DNA of 6,234 bases from an uncultured Clostridia bacterium (GTDB taxonomy: Bacteria > Bacillota_A > Clostridia > Christensenellales > CAG-138): the NCBI GenBank assembly GCA_946539625.1, contig CAMNHT010000083.1:1-6234 (forward strand), in the 5' to 3' direction. The translations under genes were made by a program, and so were the position numbers. Positions within the stretch are counted from its first letter, which is position 1. Each line of letters opens with the position of its first letter. Positions 1 through 4,835 of the stretch are shown here, one piece after another. The notes below the pieces were generated by a model. It was not told the DNA's origin. It worked only from the letters and a program-made list of their open reading frames with translations, and made no database searches.

Positions 1-1
1 G

Positions 2-1132
2 AAATCCTTCCGCGTTGCCCTGGGCGTCGTCGCCGAATTTCTGGAGAAGCGAGAGATGGACGTCTACCTGTCCGTGTTCGACCCGAAGGCCGCCCGGCCC
101 GACCCCATCGATTACGCGGCTCTGCTCGCCACCGTAAACGCTCAGGGTCGGGGCCTTTTGGACACGCCGGAAGACGAGTCGCCCGTGGAGGACGAGCTGC
201 CTTCGCTGGAGGACATGCTCTCCGGCACGGATGAAGCGCCAGACATGAAAGCGCCCGCGCCGAAACCCACGCAGTCTTCTACCCCTTCTCCGACTCCATC
301 TCCCACGCCTACGCCGACGCCCACGCCGACGCCCACACCCACGCCGACGCCTACGCCGACGCCCACACCTACGCCGACGCCTACGCCGACGCCGACGCCC
401 ACGCCTACGCCTACGCCGACGCCGACACCCACACCCACGCCGGCGCCCACGCCGGACACACACGTCAAGCCGAGTTTTGTGGAGTGTGCCCCGGTGCATT
501 ATTACGACGATTTCCCGTCAAACGGCGAATACCGGGTTGCGTTCCTGCTCGATCTCCATGATCTGAAGGGCGGAACGGCGACAGCGACGCTGTACAGTGA
601 CGAAAGCGGCGACTTTGCGTCCACCGGCGAGACGGTGACCTATGTCCCGGACGATCAGGACGAGTGGATGTCCGACGATCTCTATTACTTCCTCGACCGC
701 GGCACTGCGTCCGGCGCCGCAGCAAATATCAAGATCGTTATCGACTACACCTACCCGGACGGCGGCTCCGACCGGATTGAATCGCCGGAGATGTTCGTAT
801 ACAGCGGCACCTTTGTCACCGCATCCGGTGCAAACGTCACGAACACGGCGGATGGATCCATCCTGACGTTGACATTCACGATCGACGGCAATCTGGTCGA
901 TCTGAGCGCGATCGACCTCAACAACGCATATTATTCCGTCTTCCGCGTGATCGATGACGACAACGAGGAATATGTGTCGCTGCCTGCGCCGACAGTGGAA
1001 CAAAACGGCGACACCGTCAGTTACATTTTCGTTCTGACGGATGTTCTGCCGCCGGGACAGTATAAATACGATATCGCCTTGTATTATGATGATTGGGAGG
1101 GTTATACAATTGAAACGTTCAACATCGGCTAA
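2..1132 (+). CDS. Macro domain-like protein (C-terminal part) with Pro-Thr linker and beta-rich tail, 5' partial
   Basis: The frame is open to the left edge, so the start lies outside the window; the ATG at 56 is internal. The first 28 or so visible residues ([20 protein letters not shown], then [11 protein letters not shown]) resemble the last helix and strand of bacterial macro domains, which bind or hydrolyse ADP-ribose derivatives; the family ending is typically an Ala-rich helix, FL, then a VYLVVFD-like strand and Lys. After this come an acidic stretch, a (Pro-Thr)n linker at 281-454, and about 224 residues ending at the TAA at 1130-1132. This tail is acidic, rich in Tyr, Thr, Val and Asp, and has alternating strand-like segments that look like two beta-sandwich modules (about 469-775 and 790-1129). 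No LPXTG motif, membrane segment or catalytic motif is seen in it. PT linkers usually occur in exported proteins, whereas macro domains are usually cytoplasmic, so location is unclear. The channel gene starts inside its last codons. The macro call rests on a short tail only; the function of the C-terminal part is unknown. Confidence 0.6.
   Translation, partial: KSFRVALGVVAEFLEKREMDVYLSVFDPKAARPDPIDYAALLATVNAQGRGLLDTPEDESPVEDELPSLEDMLSGTDEAPDMKAPAPKPTQSSTPSPTPSPTPTPTPTPTPTPTPTPTPTPTPTPTPTPTPTPTPTPTPTPTPTPTPAPTPDTHVKPSFVECAPVHYYDDFPSNGEYRVAFLLDLHDLKGGTATATLYSDESGDFASTGETVTYVPDDQDEWMSDDLYYFLDRGTASGAAANIKIVIDYTYPDGGSDRIESPEMFVYSGTFVTASGANVTNTADGSILTLTFTIDGNLVDLSAIDLNNAYYSVFRVIDDDNEEYVSLPAPTVEQNGDTVSYIFVLTDVLPPGQYKYDIALYYDDWEGYTIETFNIG
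281..454 (+). repeat. Pro-Thr coding repeat with 30-bp higher-order units
   Basis: Codons alternate CCN and ACN and encode a TPSPTPSP start followed by a long run of (PT). Over this a 30-bp period is visible: 331-360 and 361-390 differ at one base (340 C versus 370 T), and 301-330 and 391-420 match the unit at about 26 of 30 positions. Each unit encodes five Pro-Thr pairs. The last part (421-454) is more diverged and changes to PAPTP. The repeat forms a flexible, extended linker between the macro-like part and the beta-rich tail. Such arrays change length by slippage or unequal recombination, always in frame because the unit is 30 bp. Confidence 0.9.
1095..1100 (+). promoter_or_regulatory. 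Ribosome binding site that sets a TTG start for the channel gene
   Basis: GGGAGG sits 9 nt before TTG at 1110-1112, inside the coding sequence of the preceding gene. The in-frame ATGs further upstream (1041, 1086, 1089) have no comparable site, and starting there would add residues that look like out-of-frame translation of the upstream gene. Confidence 0.75.
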
Positions 1133-2066
1133 AACGGCTAAAAAGCAAAGACGCAGGGGCATCGGCACTGTCATCGGAGCCGCGGTCGCAATCATCCTCA
1201 TTGTTCTGCTGCTGAATCCGCAATGGATTCTGAAGCCGGAAAAAGCGAAGGAGTTTCAGGAGATCACGAAGGAACACTTCCTGATCAACGGCGACATCGA
1301 CGTATCGGCGACACGGCTTCTGAACGTTCTGCTCGCTGTCTGCATCGTTTTCCTCATCTATATCGTGCTTCGCTGTGTGCTCGATCTGCTCGGAAAGCGA
1401 AGCAATCGCGCAGCGTCGGTCACGACGCTTTTCAAAGGACTTCTGAAATACGCCGCCGTGATCGTTGCGGTCATCTGGGGACTGGGCATCCTCGGCGTCA
1501 ACATGACTGCGGTCTTCGCCGGTGTGGGAATCATCGGTCTCGCGCTCGGGTTCGGCGCGCAGAGTCTCATCGAGGACATCATCACCGGCTTTTTCATCAT
1601 CTTTGAAGGGCAATACGGCATCGGCGATATCATCGTGCTCGATGATTTCCGCGGCGTCGTCCGCAGCATCGGCGTTCGTACTACCGTCCTCGAAGACGCC
1701 GGAGGCAACCTGAAGATCGTCAACAACTCCGACATCCGGAACCTCCAGAACCGCTCCCGCAACACTTCGCTCGCGATCTGTGAGGTCGACGTTGCGTATG
1801 ACACCGATTTGAAGGCGCTCGAAAAAATGCTCCCGCCGGAGCTTGACCGCATGTTTGAAGAGCACGACCAGTACCTTGCCGCGCCTGATTACCTGGGCGT
1901 TGAGAAGCTCGGTGAAAGCGGCGTGTGTCTCCGGTTTGCCGTTTCGTGCAGAGAGGAGGATTTCTTTGTCGCCAAGCGTCTTCTGGCGCGCGATCTCCGC
2001 GTGCTGTTTGCCGAAAAAGGAATCGAAATCCCGTTCCCGCAGGTCGTTGTGCACAAGGGCGACTGA
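1110..2066 (+). CDS. Small-conductance mechanosensitive channel, MscS family
   Basis: Membrane channel that opens under membrane tension and releases osmolytes during hypo-osmotic shock. From the TTG start it has 318 residues, close to the length of E. coli MscS. A basic N-terminus ([15 protein letters not shown]) precedes a first membrane helix at about 18-35; further helices lie at about 70-92 and 111-129, and the pore-lining helix at about 132-160. That helix carries the family glycine pattern [14 protein letters not shown], then [13 protein letters not shown]. By alignment from memory with E. coli MscS, the two constriction leucines correspond to Leu144 and Phe148, and the Gly113 kink to Ser152. 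A beta domain follows at about 167-217 ([13 protein letters not shown] to [12 protein letters not shown]) and then the alpha/beta C-terminal domain to residue 318. The gene overlaps the macro-like gene by 23 nt, which suggests translational coupling, and the acetyltransferase follows 30 nt later. Family assignment is secure; the exact start is likely but not certain. Confidence 0.93.
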   Translation: MKRSTSAKTAKKQRRRGIGTVIGAAVAIILIVLLLNPQWILKPEKAKEFQEITKEHFLINGDIDVSATRLLNVLLAVCIVFLIYIVLRCVLDLLGKRSNRAASVTTLFKGLLKYAAVIVAVIWGLGILGVNMTAVFAGVGIIGLALGFGAQSLIEDIITGFFIIFEGQYGIGDIIVLDDFRGVVRSIGVRTTVLEDAGGNLKIVNNSDIRNLQNRSRNTSLAICEVDVAYDTDLKALEKMLPPELDRMFEEHDQYLAAPDYLGVEKLGESGVCLRFAVSCREEDFFVAKRLLARDLRVLFAEKGIEIPFPQVVVHKGD

Positions 2067-2067
2067 C

Positions 2068-2090
2068 TCCCCGCCGTAAAAAACAGGGGA
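2068..2090 (+). promoter_or_regulatory. Possible hairpin masking the acetyltransferase ribosome binding site
   Basis: TCCCC at 2068-2072 is complementary to GGGGA at 2086-2090, leaving a 13-nt A-rich loop. GGGGA is part of the Shine-Dalgarno sequence (AGGGGA, 2085-2090) that lies 6 nt before the ATG at 2097. The stem begins 1 nt after the channel stop codon, so ribosomes finishing the channel gene would open it. The stem has only 5 bp, so this may be chance. Confidence 0.3.
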
Positions 2091-2096
2091 TCCGAT

Positions 2097-2726
2097 ATGC
2101 AAACAAACAGAATCATTATTCGCAATGAAACCGAAAAAGACTTCCGCGCGGTTGAAAACCTCGTACGAGAAGCCTTCTGGAACGTCTACCGCCCCGGCTG
2201 TCTCGAGCATTACGTCATTCACGTTTTGCGCGACGATCCGGCGTTTGTCAAAGAACTTGATTTTGTGATGGAACTGGACGGCAGGCTTATCGGGCAGAAC
2301 ATGTTTATGAAGACGCGCATCGACGCCGACGACGGCAGACAGATCGAGGTCCTCACGATGGGACCGATCGGCATCACGCCCGAATTAAAGCGGCAGGGAT
2401 ACGGCAAAAAGCTGCTCGATTACTCGCTTGAAAAGGCAAAAGCGCTCGGCTTTTCCGCGGTGCTCTTTGAGGGAAACATCGGATTTTACGGCAAATCCGG
2501 CTTTGACTATGCGCGAAGCTTCGGCATTCGCTACCACGATCTCGAAGAGGGCGAGGACGATTCGTTCTTCCTCTGCAAGGAGCTGATTCCGGGCTGTCTC
2601 GAAACCGTCACCGGCGTCTATCAGACGCCCGCGGGCTATTATGTGGACCCGGACGAAGCGGAACGGTTCGACGCGTCCTTCCCGAAGAAAGAAAAACTGG
2701 TGCTCCCCGGACAGCTTTTTTCCTGA
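2097..2726 (+). CDS. GNAT-family N-acetyltransferase
   Basis: Predicted acetyl-CoA-dependent N-acetyltransferase of 209 residues, of the YhbS-like group; the substrate cannot be read from the sequence. The N-terminus has the usual opening strand (NRIIIRNETEKDFRAVENLV), a helix and the strands FVMELDGRLIGQNMF. Motif A is at residues 89-110: strand MGPIGITPELK, then the pyrophosphate-binding loop KRQGYGKK, which matches Q/R-x-x-G-x-G/A with Lys in the first position, then a helix LLDYSLEKAKALG. Motif B follows with AVLFEGNIGFYGKSGF. The last 60 residues (YHDLEEGEDDSFFLC onward) match the C-terminal extension common in this subfamily. The start at 2097 has AGGGGA 6 nt upstream. It probably shares a transcript with the channel gene 30 nt upstream. 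Family certain, role unknown. Confidence 0.92.
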   Translation: MQTNRIIIRNETEKDFRAVENLVREAFWNVYRPGCLEHYVIHVLRDDPAFVKELDFVMELDGRLIGQNMFMKTRIDADDGRQIEVLTMGPIGITPELKRQGYGKKLLDYSLEKAKALGFSAVLFEGNIGFYGKSGFDYARSFGIRYHDLEEGEDDSFFLCKELIPGCLETVTGVYQTPAGYYVDPDEAERFDASFPKKEKLVLPGQLFS

Positions 2727-2746
2727 TAAAACCGTCCGGAAGCACC
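2699..2746 (-). terminator. Candidate Rho-independent terminator read on the minus strand, inside the acetyltransferase 3' end
   Basis: An imperfect inverted repeat pairs 2699-2704 plus 2707-2712 with 2734-2739 plus 2741-2746, with 2 unpaired bases on one side, 1 on the other and a 21-nt loop. On the minus strand the stem is followed after AG by TTTTTCTTTC, a good U tract. It would end transcription from the esterase operon, after its stop at 2798. The long loop lowers confidence. Confidence 0.4.
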
Positions 2747-2772
2747 GATCGATACCGTTGATGCAGCAAAAG

Positions 2773-2797
2773 ACGCGGCGGATTTTTTCCGCCGCGT
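2773..2797. terminator. Hairpin between convergent genes, possible two-way terminator
   Basis: A perfect 10-bp GC-rich stem (ACGCGGCGGA at 2773-2782 with 2788-2797) closes a T5 loop. It lies directly after the esterase stop codon on the minus strand and 46 nt after the acetyltransferase stop on the plus strand. The tracts that follow are modest: TTTA on the plus strand and TCTTTTGC on the minus strand. Placement between converging genes supports a terminator role for one or both. Confidence 0.6.
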
Positions 2798-3418
2798 TTA
2801 CCGGTTCAGGATCCGGGAAAACGCCTTTGCGGTTCTCAGATCCGGGTCTTTGAAATGATTGCCGGGATTCCATTCGAGCACGCAGTCCGTACCGGCTGCT
2901 TTGAGAAGCGCATGCGCTTCCCGGATCTTTGCGCCGACCGTTGCCATTACGGGATTGCGGGTTCGTTCCTCGCGGTCGCCGAGGCTCAGATAGACGCGCC
3001 GCGTTCGGATCGCATGCGTTTTCATGTAGTCCGAAAAACCCGGAAACCACAGGGACGGGGACGCCGCCGCAACCCCGCAGAACACGTCCGTCCGATACGC
3101 CGCCCACAGCGCAAACAGTCCCGCAAGCGAATACCCGCCGATGCAGTACGTTTTTGCCGGATCGGAACACAGCTTCAGAATTTCCTGCAAAAACGCAGCC
3201 GCGCCGCCCGAAAAGCCTTCGGTTCCGAACACCGGCGGCGCTTCCCACGGCGAAAGATCCGCGTTCCAGTCGCCGACTCTGACCGCAAGCAGACAGAAGT
3301 CCGGCGCGGTTTTTCGGATTGCTGCGACCTCGCTTTCGATCACGGCAAGGTCGTGATCATCGACCGGCTGTATCAGGATCCGTTTCGACGCCGGATCGCC
3401 GAATGTAAAAATCTGCAT
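2798..3418 (-). CDS. Alpha/beta-hydrolase esterase (putative esterase family)
   Basis: Predicted cytoplasmic serine hydrolase of 206 residues; the natural ester substrate is unknown. The nucleophile is most likely Ser97 in the elbow IGGYSLAGLFALWAA, where the usual GxSxG reads G-Y-S-L-A-G, so the last Gly is Ala followed by Gly. Asp148 in LSLGDREERTRNPVM is a likely acid residue, and His188 in NPGNHF is the likely catalytic histidine. AAASPSLWFPGF after the elbow is typical of Firmicute members of this family. No signal peptide is visible. The frame extends upstream to 3493, but the ATG at 3416-3418 is chosen because AAGGAG lies 6 nt before it and the protein then begins with a beta strand (MQIFTFG). 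It is the third gene of the minus-strand operon, 58 nt after the Nim-like gene, with no clear promoter in that gap. Confidence 0.88.
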   Translation of the reverse strand: MQIFTFGDPASKRILIQPVDDHDLAVIESEVAAIRKTAPDFCLLAVRVGDWNADLSPWEAPPVFGTEGFSGGAAAFLQEILKLCSDPAKTYCIGGYSLAGLFALWAAYRTDVFCGVAAASPSLWFPGFSDYMKTHAIRTRRVYLSLGDREERTRNPVMATVGAKIREAHALLKAAGTDCVLEWNPGNHFKDPDLRTAKAFSRILNR

Positions 3419-3424
3419 CTTTCT

Positions 3425-3430
3425 CTCCTT
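3425..3430 (-). promoter_or_regulatory. Ribosome binding site of the esterase gene
   Basis: AAGGAG on the minus strand, 6 nt before the ATG at 3416-3418. It decides the start against the longer in-frame reading that would begin at 3493 and overlap the upstream gene. Confidence 0.8.
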
Positions 3431-3476
3431 CAAAAACCGAATACCGTGTGCCGGTGATATAAGGGCTTCTTGAGAC

Positions 3477-3953
3477 TCACCGTTCGTTGACAAGCTTTCC
3501 GGTCATGTGCTCCGGCGTCAGCGAAAACAGCAGCGTCTTTGCGCCGAACGCCTCGATCTCGTGTGCGATATAGGCTTCGTCGTCGGTGAACTTCCGCGAA
3601 AGCGCAGCCGCGATGCGGCAGGTCGTTTCCGGATCCTCGATCAGTTCGACCCGTCCGAACACGATGACCGAACGGATGTTCTTCGCCCATTCGCCCTCGC
3701 GCACAAACCCCTCGTCGTACACGCAGAACGACGCCTTGCTGCACCGCTTCAAAGCATCGATCTTGTGCCCCGTTTTGCCTCCGTGAAAATACAGCTTGCC
3801 GTCCGCTTCCGAATAGTAGTGATTCATCGGCTTGCCGTACGGATAGCCGTCGTCGCCGAGCACGGACAGCACGCCGCGCGGCTCGCTTTTCAGAATCGCG
3901 ATGCAGGTCTCTTTTGAAAGCGCCTGTTTTTTGCGAACCAGTTCCCGAAACAT
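3477..3953 (-). CDS. Nim-like pyridoxamine 5'-phosphate oxidase-fold flavoprotein
   Basis: A 158-residue protein of the split-barrel flavin-binding fold, in the group that includes the NimA nitroimidazole-resistance proteins. Members bind FMN or related cofactors and often reduce nitro or other small compounds; the substrate here is unknown. The N-terminus has LSKETCIAILKSEPRGVLSV followed by LGDDGYPYGKPMNHYY, the characteristic first strands with a Gly-Tyr-Pro turn. LYFHGGKTGHKIDALKR is the strand and phosphate-contacting loop, followed by ASFCVYDE. The later segment (RSVIVFGRVELIEDP, then an Ala-rich helix and LLFSLTPEHMTGK) completes the barrel. A perfect AAGGAGG lies 7 nt before the ATG at 3951-3953 and overlaps the stop codon of the upstream ABM-like gene, 12 nt away, so the two are co-transcribed. 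Drug resistance should not be assumed: many members have housekeeping roles. Confidence 0.88.
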   Translation of the reverse strand: MFRELVRKKQALSKETCIAILKSEPRGVLSVLGDDGYPYGKPMNHYYSEADGKLYFHGGKTGHKIDALKRCSKASFCVYDEGFVREGEWAKNIRSVIVFGRVELIEDPETTCRIAAALSRKFTDDEAYIAHEIEAFGAKTLLFSLTPEHMTGKLVNER

Positions 3954-3965
3954 GCGGACGCCTCC

Positions 3966-4250
3966 TTATGCCTCGAAGCGCTCGATGACCGTTTCGTTCA
4001 CATACTGTTTCTTGAGTTCGGAAAGCCGCTTCAGGTGCGCGGTCTGTCCGTGCGAGCGAAGCGCATCCGCGTCCTCCCACTTCTCCAGCAGCAGCAGATC
4101 GCCGTTGTCGTCATACGGCAGGTAATACGCGTATTTGAGGTTGCCTGCTTCCGCGCGGCTCGCTTCGTCGATGCCATCCCTTTGAATCGCTTCCAGAAAT
4201 TCCTCCCTGAGATCGGGCTTGCATTTGTAGGTCACATTCAGTACGATCAT
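3966..4250 (-). CDS. Antibiotic biosynthesis monooxygenase (ABM)-fold small protein, YgiN-like
   Basis: A 94-residue ferredoxin-like alpha/beta protein. The family includes quinol monooxygenases (YgiN), heme-degrading enzymes and polyketide oxygenases, usually acting as dimers without a metal or flavin cofactor. The sequence has the expected order: strand MIVLNVTYKC, helix PDLREEFLEAIQRDGI, an EAGNLKYAYYLPYDD strand pair, DLLLLEKWEDADAL (the most diagnostic segment), a helix with the partly conserved SHGQTAHLKRL, and the final strand VNETVIERFEA. The frame is open upstream to 4364, but the ATG at 4248-4250 has GGGAGG in front and matches the family N-terminus; the upstream extension would run through the promoter. 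It is the first gene of the operon and its stop lies 12 nt before the Nim-like gene. Substrate unknown. Confidence 0.9.
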   Translation of the reverse strand: MIVLNVTYKCKPDLREEFLEAIQRDGIDEASRAEAGNLKYAYYLPYDDNGDLLLLEKWEDADALRSHGQTAHLKRLSELKKQYVNETVIERFEA

Positions 4251-4256
4251 GGCTTT

Positions 4257-4263
4257 TCCTCCC
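4257..4263 (-). promoter_or_regulatory. Ribosome binding site of the ABM-fold gene
   Basis: GGGAGGA on the minus strand; its GGAGG core ends 7 nt before the ATG at 4248-4250. It settles the start against the longer in-frame reading. Confidence 0.8.
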
Positions 4264-4311
4264 GGCATCTGTTTTTTAATGGGTTTCGCCGCAGGTTTTC
4301 CGCGACAGTTT

Positions 4312-4341
4312 ATTCTACCACAGTTCCCCGCAGATTGCCAT
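4312..4341 (-). promoter_or_regulatory. Promoter of the ABM/Nim-like/esterase operon
   Basis: On the minus strand TAGAAT (4312-4317) is one base from the -10 consensus and is preceded by TGG, giving an extended -10. ATGGCA (4336-4341), 18 bp upstream, is a 4-of-6 match to -35. Transcription would start near 4305, leaving a leader of about 55 nt before the ATG at 4250. No riboswitch-like structure is evident in this leader. This is the best promoter in the window and lies just downstream of the terminator of the preceding unit. Confidence 0.55.
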
Positions 4342-4364
4342 GCCTTCCCGAAGGCACATTGCAA
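4335..4364. repeat. Inverted repeat overlapping the -35 region
   Basis: TGCCTT (4341-4346) and AAGGCA (4351-4356) form a perfect 6-bp inverted repeat around CCCG. It can be extended imperfectly by TTGCCA (4335-4340) and TTGCAA (4359-4364). Because it overlaps the proposed -35 it could be an operator, but it may also be a simple hairpin or chance. Confidence 0.35.
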
Positions 4365-4406
4365 AAAGAGCCGTTCAGCCGCTTTTGCGGTTCTGAACAG
4401 CTCTTT
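4365..4406 (-). terminator. Rho-independent terminator of the FAD protein/unknown protein unit
   Basis: A long hairpin read on the minus strand: AAAGAGC (4400-4406) pairs with GCTCTTT (4365-4371), then after one C/A mismatch GTTCAG pairs with CTGAAC, and after a 2-nt bulge CCGC pairs with GCGG around a four-base loop. On the minus strand the stem runs into TTTTTGC. It begins 15 nt after the stop codon at 4422-4424. On the plus strand the end is only GCTCTTTGTG, so termination is probably one-way. Confidence 0.85.
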
Positions 4407-4421
4407 GTGATTCTGCGCGGG

Positions 4422-4829
4422 TTATTCCGTCCGGCGCCAGAGATACAGTCCCTCGCTTGCGGCAAGCGTGCGAAGGAGCAGCAGAAGCGCCTCGTCCGGG
4501 TTGTACACGGTGAGGTAGGTATCGTCCGGATCGGACACGATCAGGCTGTCCCGGGTCCGGATGCAGACATACCGCGTCCGGATCGCTTCGGCGATCCGTT
4601 CCGGCGCGGGGTTCATTTCCGTCTCTTCATCGAGCGAAATGCCGAGATAGCAATTCAGCTTCAGAACAAGGTTGATCTTCTTCTGCGCAACGGCGGACCG
4701 CTGCGGTTCCGTGCGGTAATACCGCTCGACTGCAAAGTAATTGCCGGGGCTGTTCGCGTTGACGCGTTCCGGCAGGATGTCGATGATCCGGTACGGCGCT
4801 TCCAAAAGCGCGTCGATGGTTTGTTCCAT
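4422..4829 (-). CDS. Small conserved-looking protein of unknown function, coupled to the FAD protein
   Basis: A 135-residue protein without a recognised domain. It starts with MEQTIDALLEAPYRIIDILP, has the segment NSPGNYFAVERYY, then a Lys- and Leu-rich stretch KKINLVLKLNCYLGISLDEE, an Arg/Ile segment (ERIAEAIRTRYVCIRTRDSL), IVSDPDDTYLTVYNPDEALL, and ends with a helix LLLLLRTLAASEGLYLWRR. There is no signal peptide, membrane segment or cysteine cluster (two Cys only). The composition looks like a compact cytoplasmic alpha/beta protein. Its ATG lies 6 nt after the stop codon of the FAD gene and has no good ribosome binding site at normal distance (the nearest GGAG is about 17 nt away), so translation probably depends on coupling to the FAD gene. 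The terminator follows 15 nt after its stop. It may assist or regulate the FAD protein; this is inference from position only. Confidence 0.8.
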   Translation of the reverse strand: MEQTIDALLEAPYRIIDILPERVNANSPGNYFAVERYYRTEPQRSAVAQKKINLVLKLNCYLGISLDEETEMNPAPERIAEAIRTRYVCIRTRDSLIVSDPDDTYLTVYNPDEALLLLLRTLAASEGLYLWRRTE

Positions 4830-4835
4830 AGGCAG

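Noticed and set aside
281..454. The tandem repeat as a possible CRISPR array or regulatory repeat.
   Set aside because: There are no unique spacers; the repeat is contiguous, in frame and translated as Pro-Thr.
142..468. Minus-strand frame encoding a Gly-Val repeat protein (108 residues).
   Set aside because: It is the mirror of the Pro-Thr coding repeat and has no ribosome binding site or independent coding signal.
1119..2222. Long minus-strand open frame (367 residues) opposite the channel gene.
   Set aside because: The plus strand encodes a clear MscS channel; the antisense product has low-complexity Asp/Arg-rich sequence and no recognisable family.
2385..3248. Minus-strand frame of 287 residues spanning the acetyltransferase end and the esterase.
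   Set aside because: It crosses two convincing genes and the hairpins between them, and its Arg/Gly/Ser-rich product looks like out-of-frame translation.
3419..3476. A separate promoter for the esterase (AT-rich TTATATC near 3456).
   Set aside because: No -35 at a suitable distance is visible, so read-through from the upstream genes is more likely.
3477..3953. The Nim-like protein as a nitroimidazole resistance gene.
   Set aside because: It belongs to the broad fold family, but nothing in the sequence shows drug reduction; many relatives are ordinary chromosomal flavoproteins.
3430..4080. Minus-strand frame of 216 residues overlapping the Nim-like and ABM-fold genes.
   Set aside because: It is Arg-rich, in another frame from both well-supported genes, and without a ribosome binding site.
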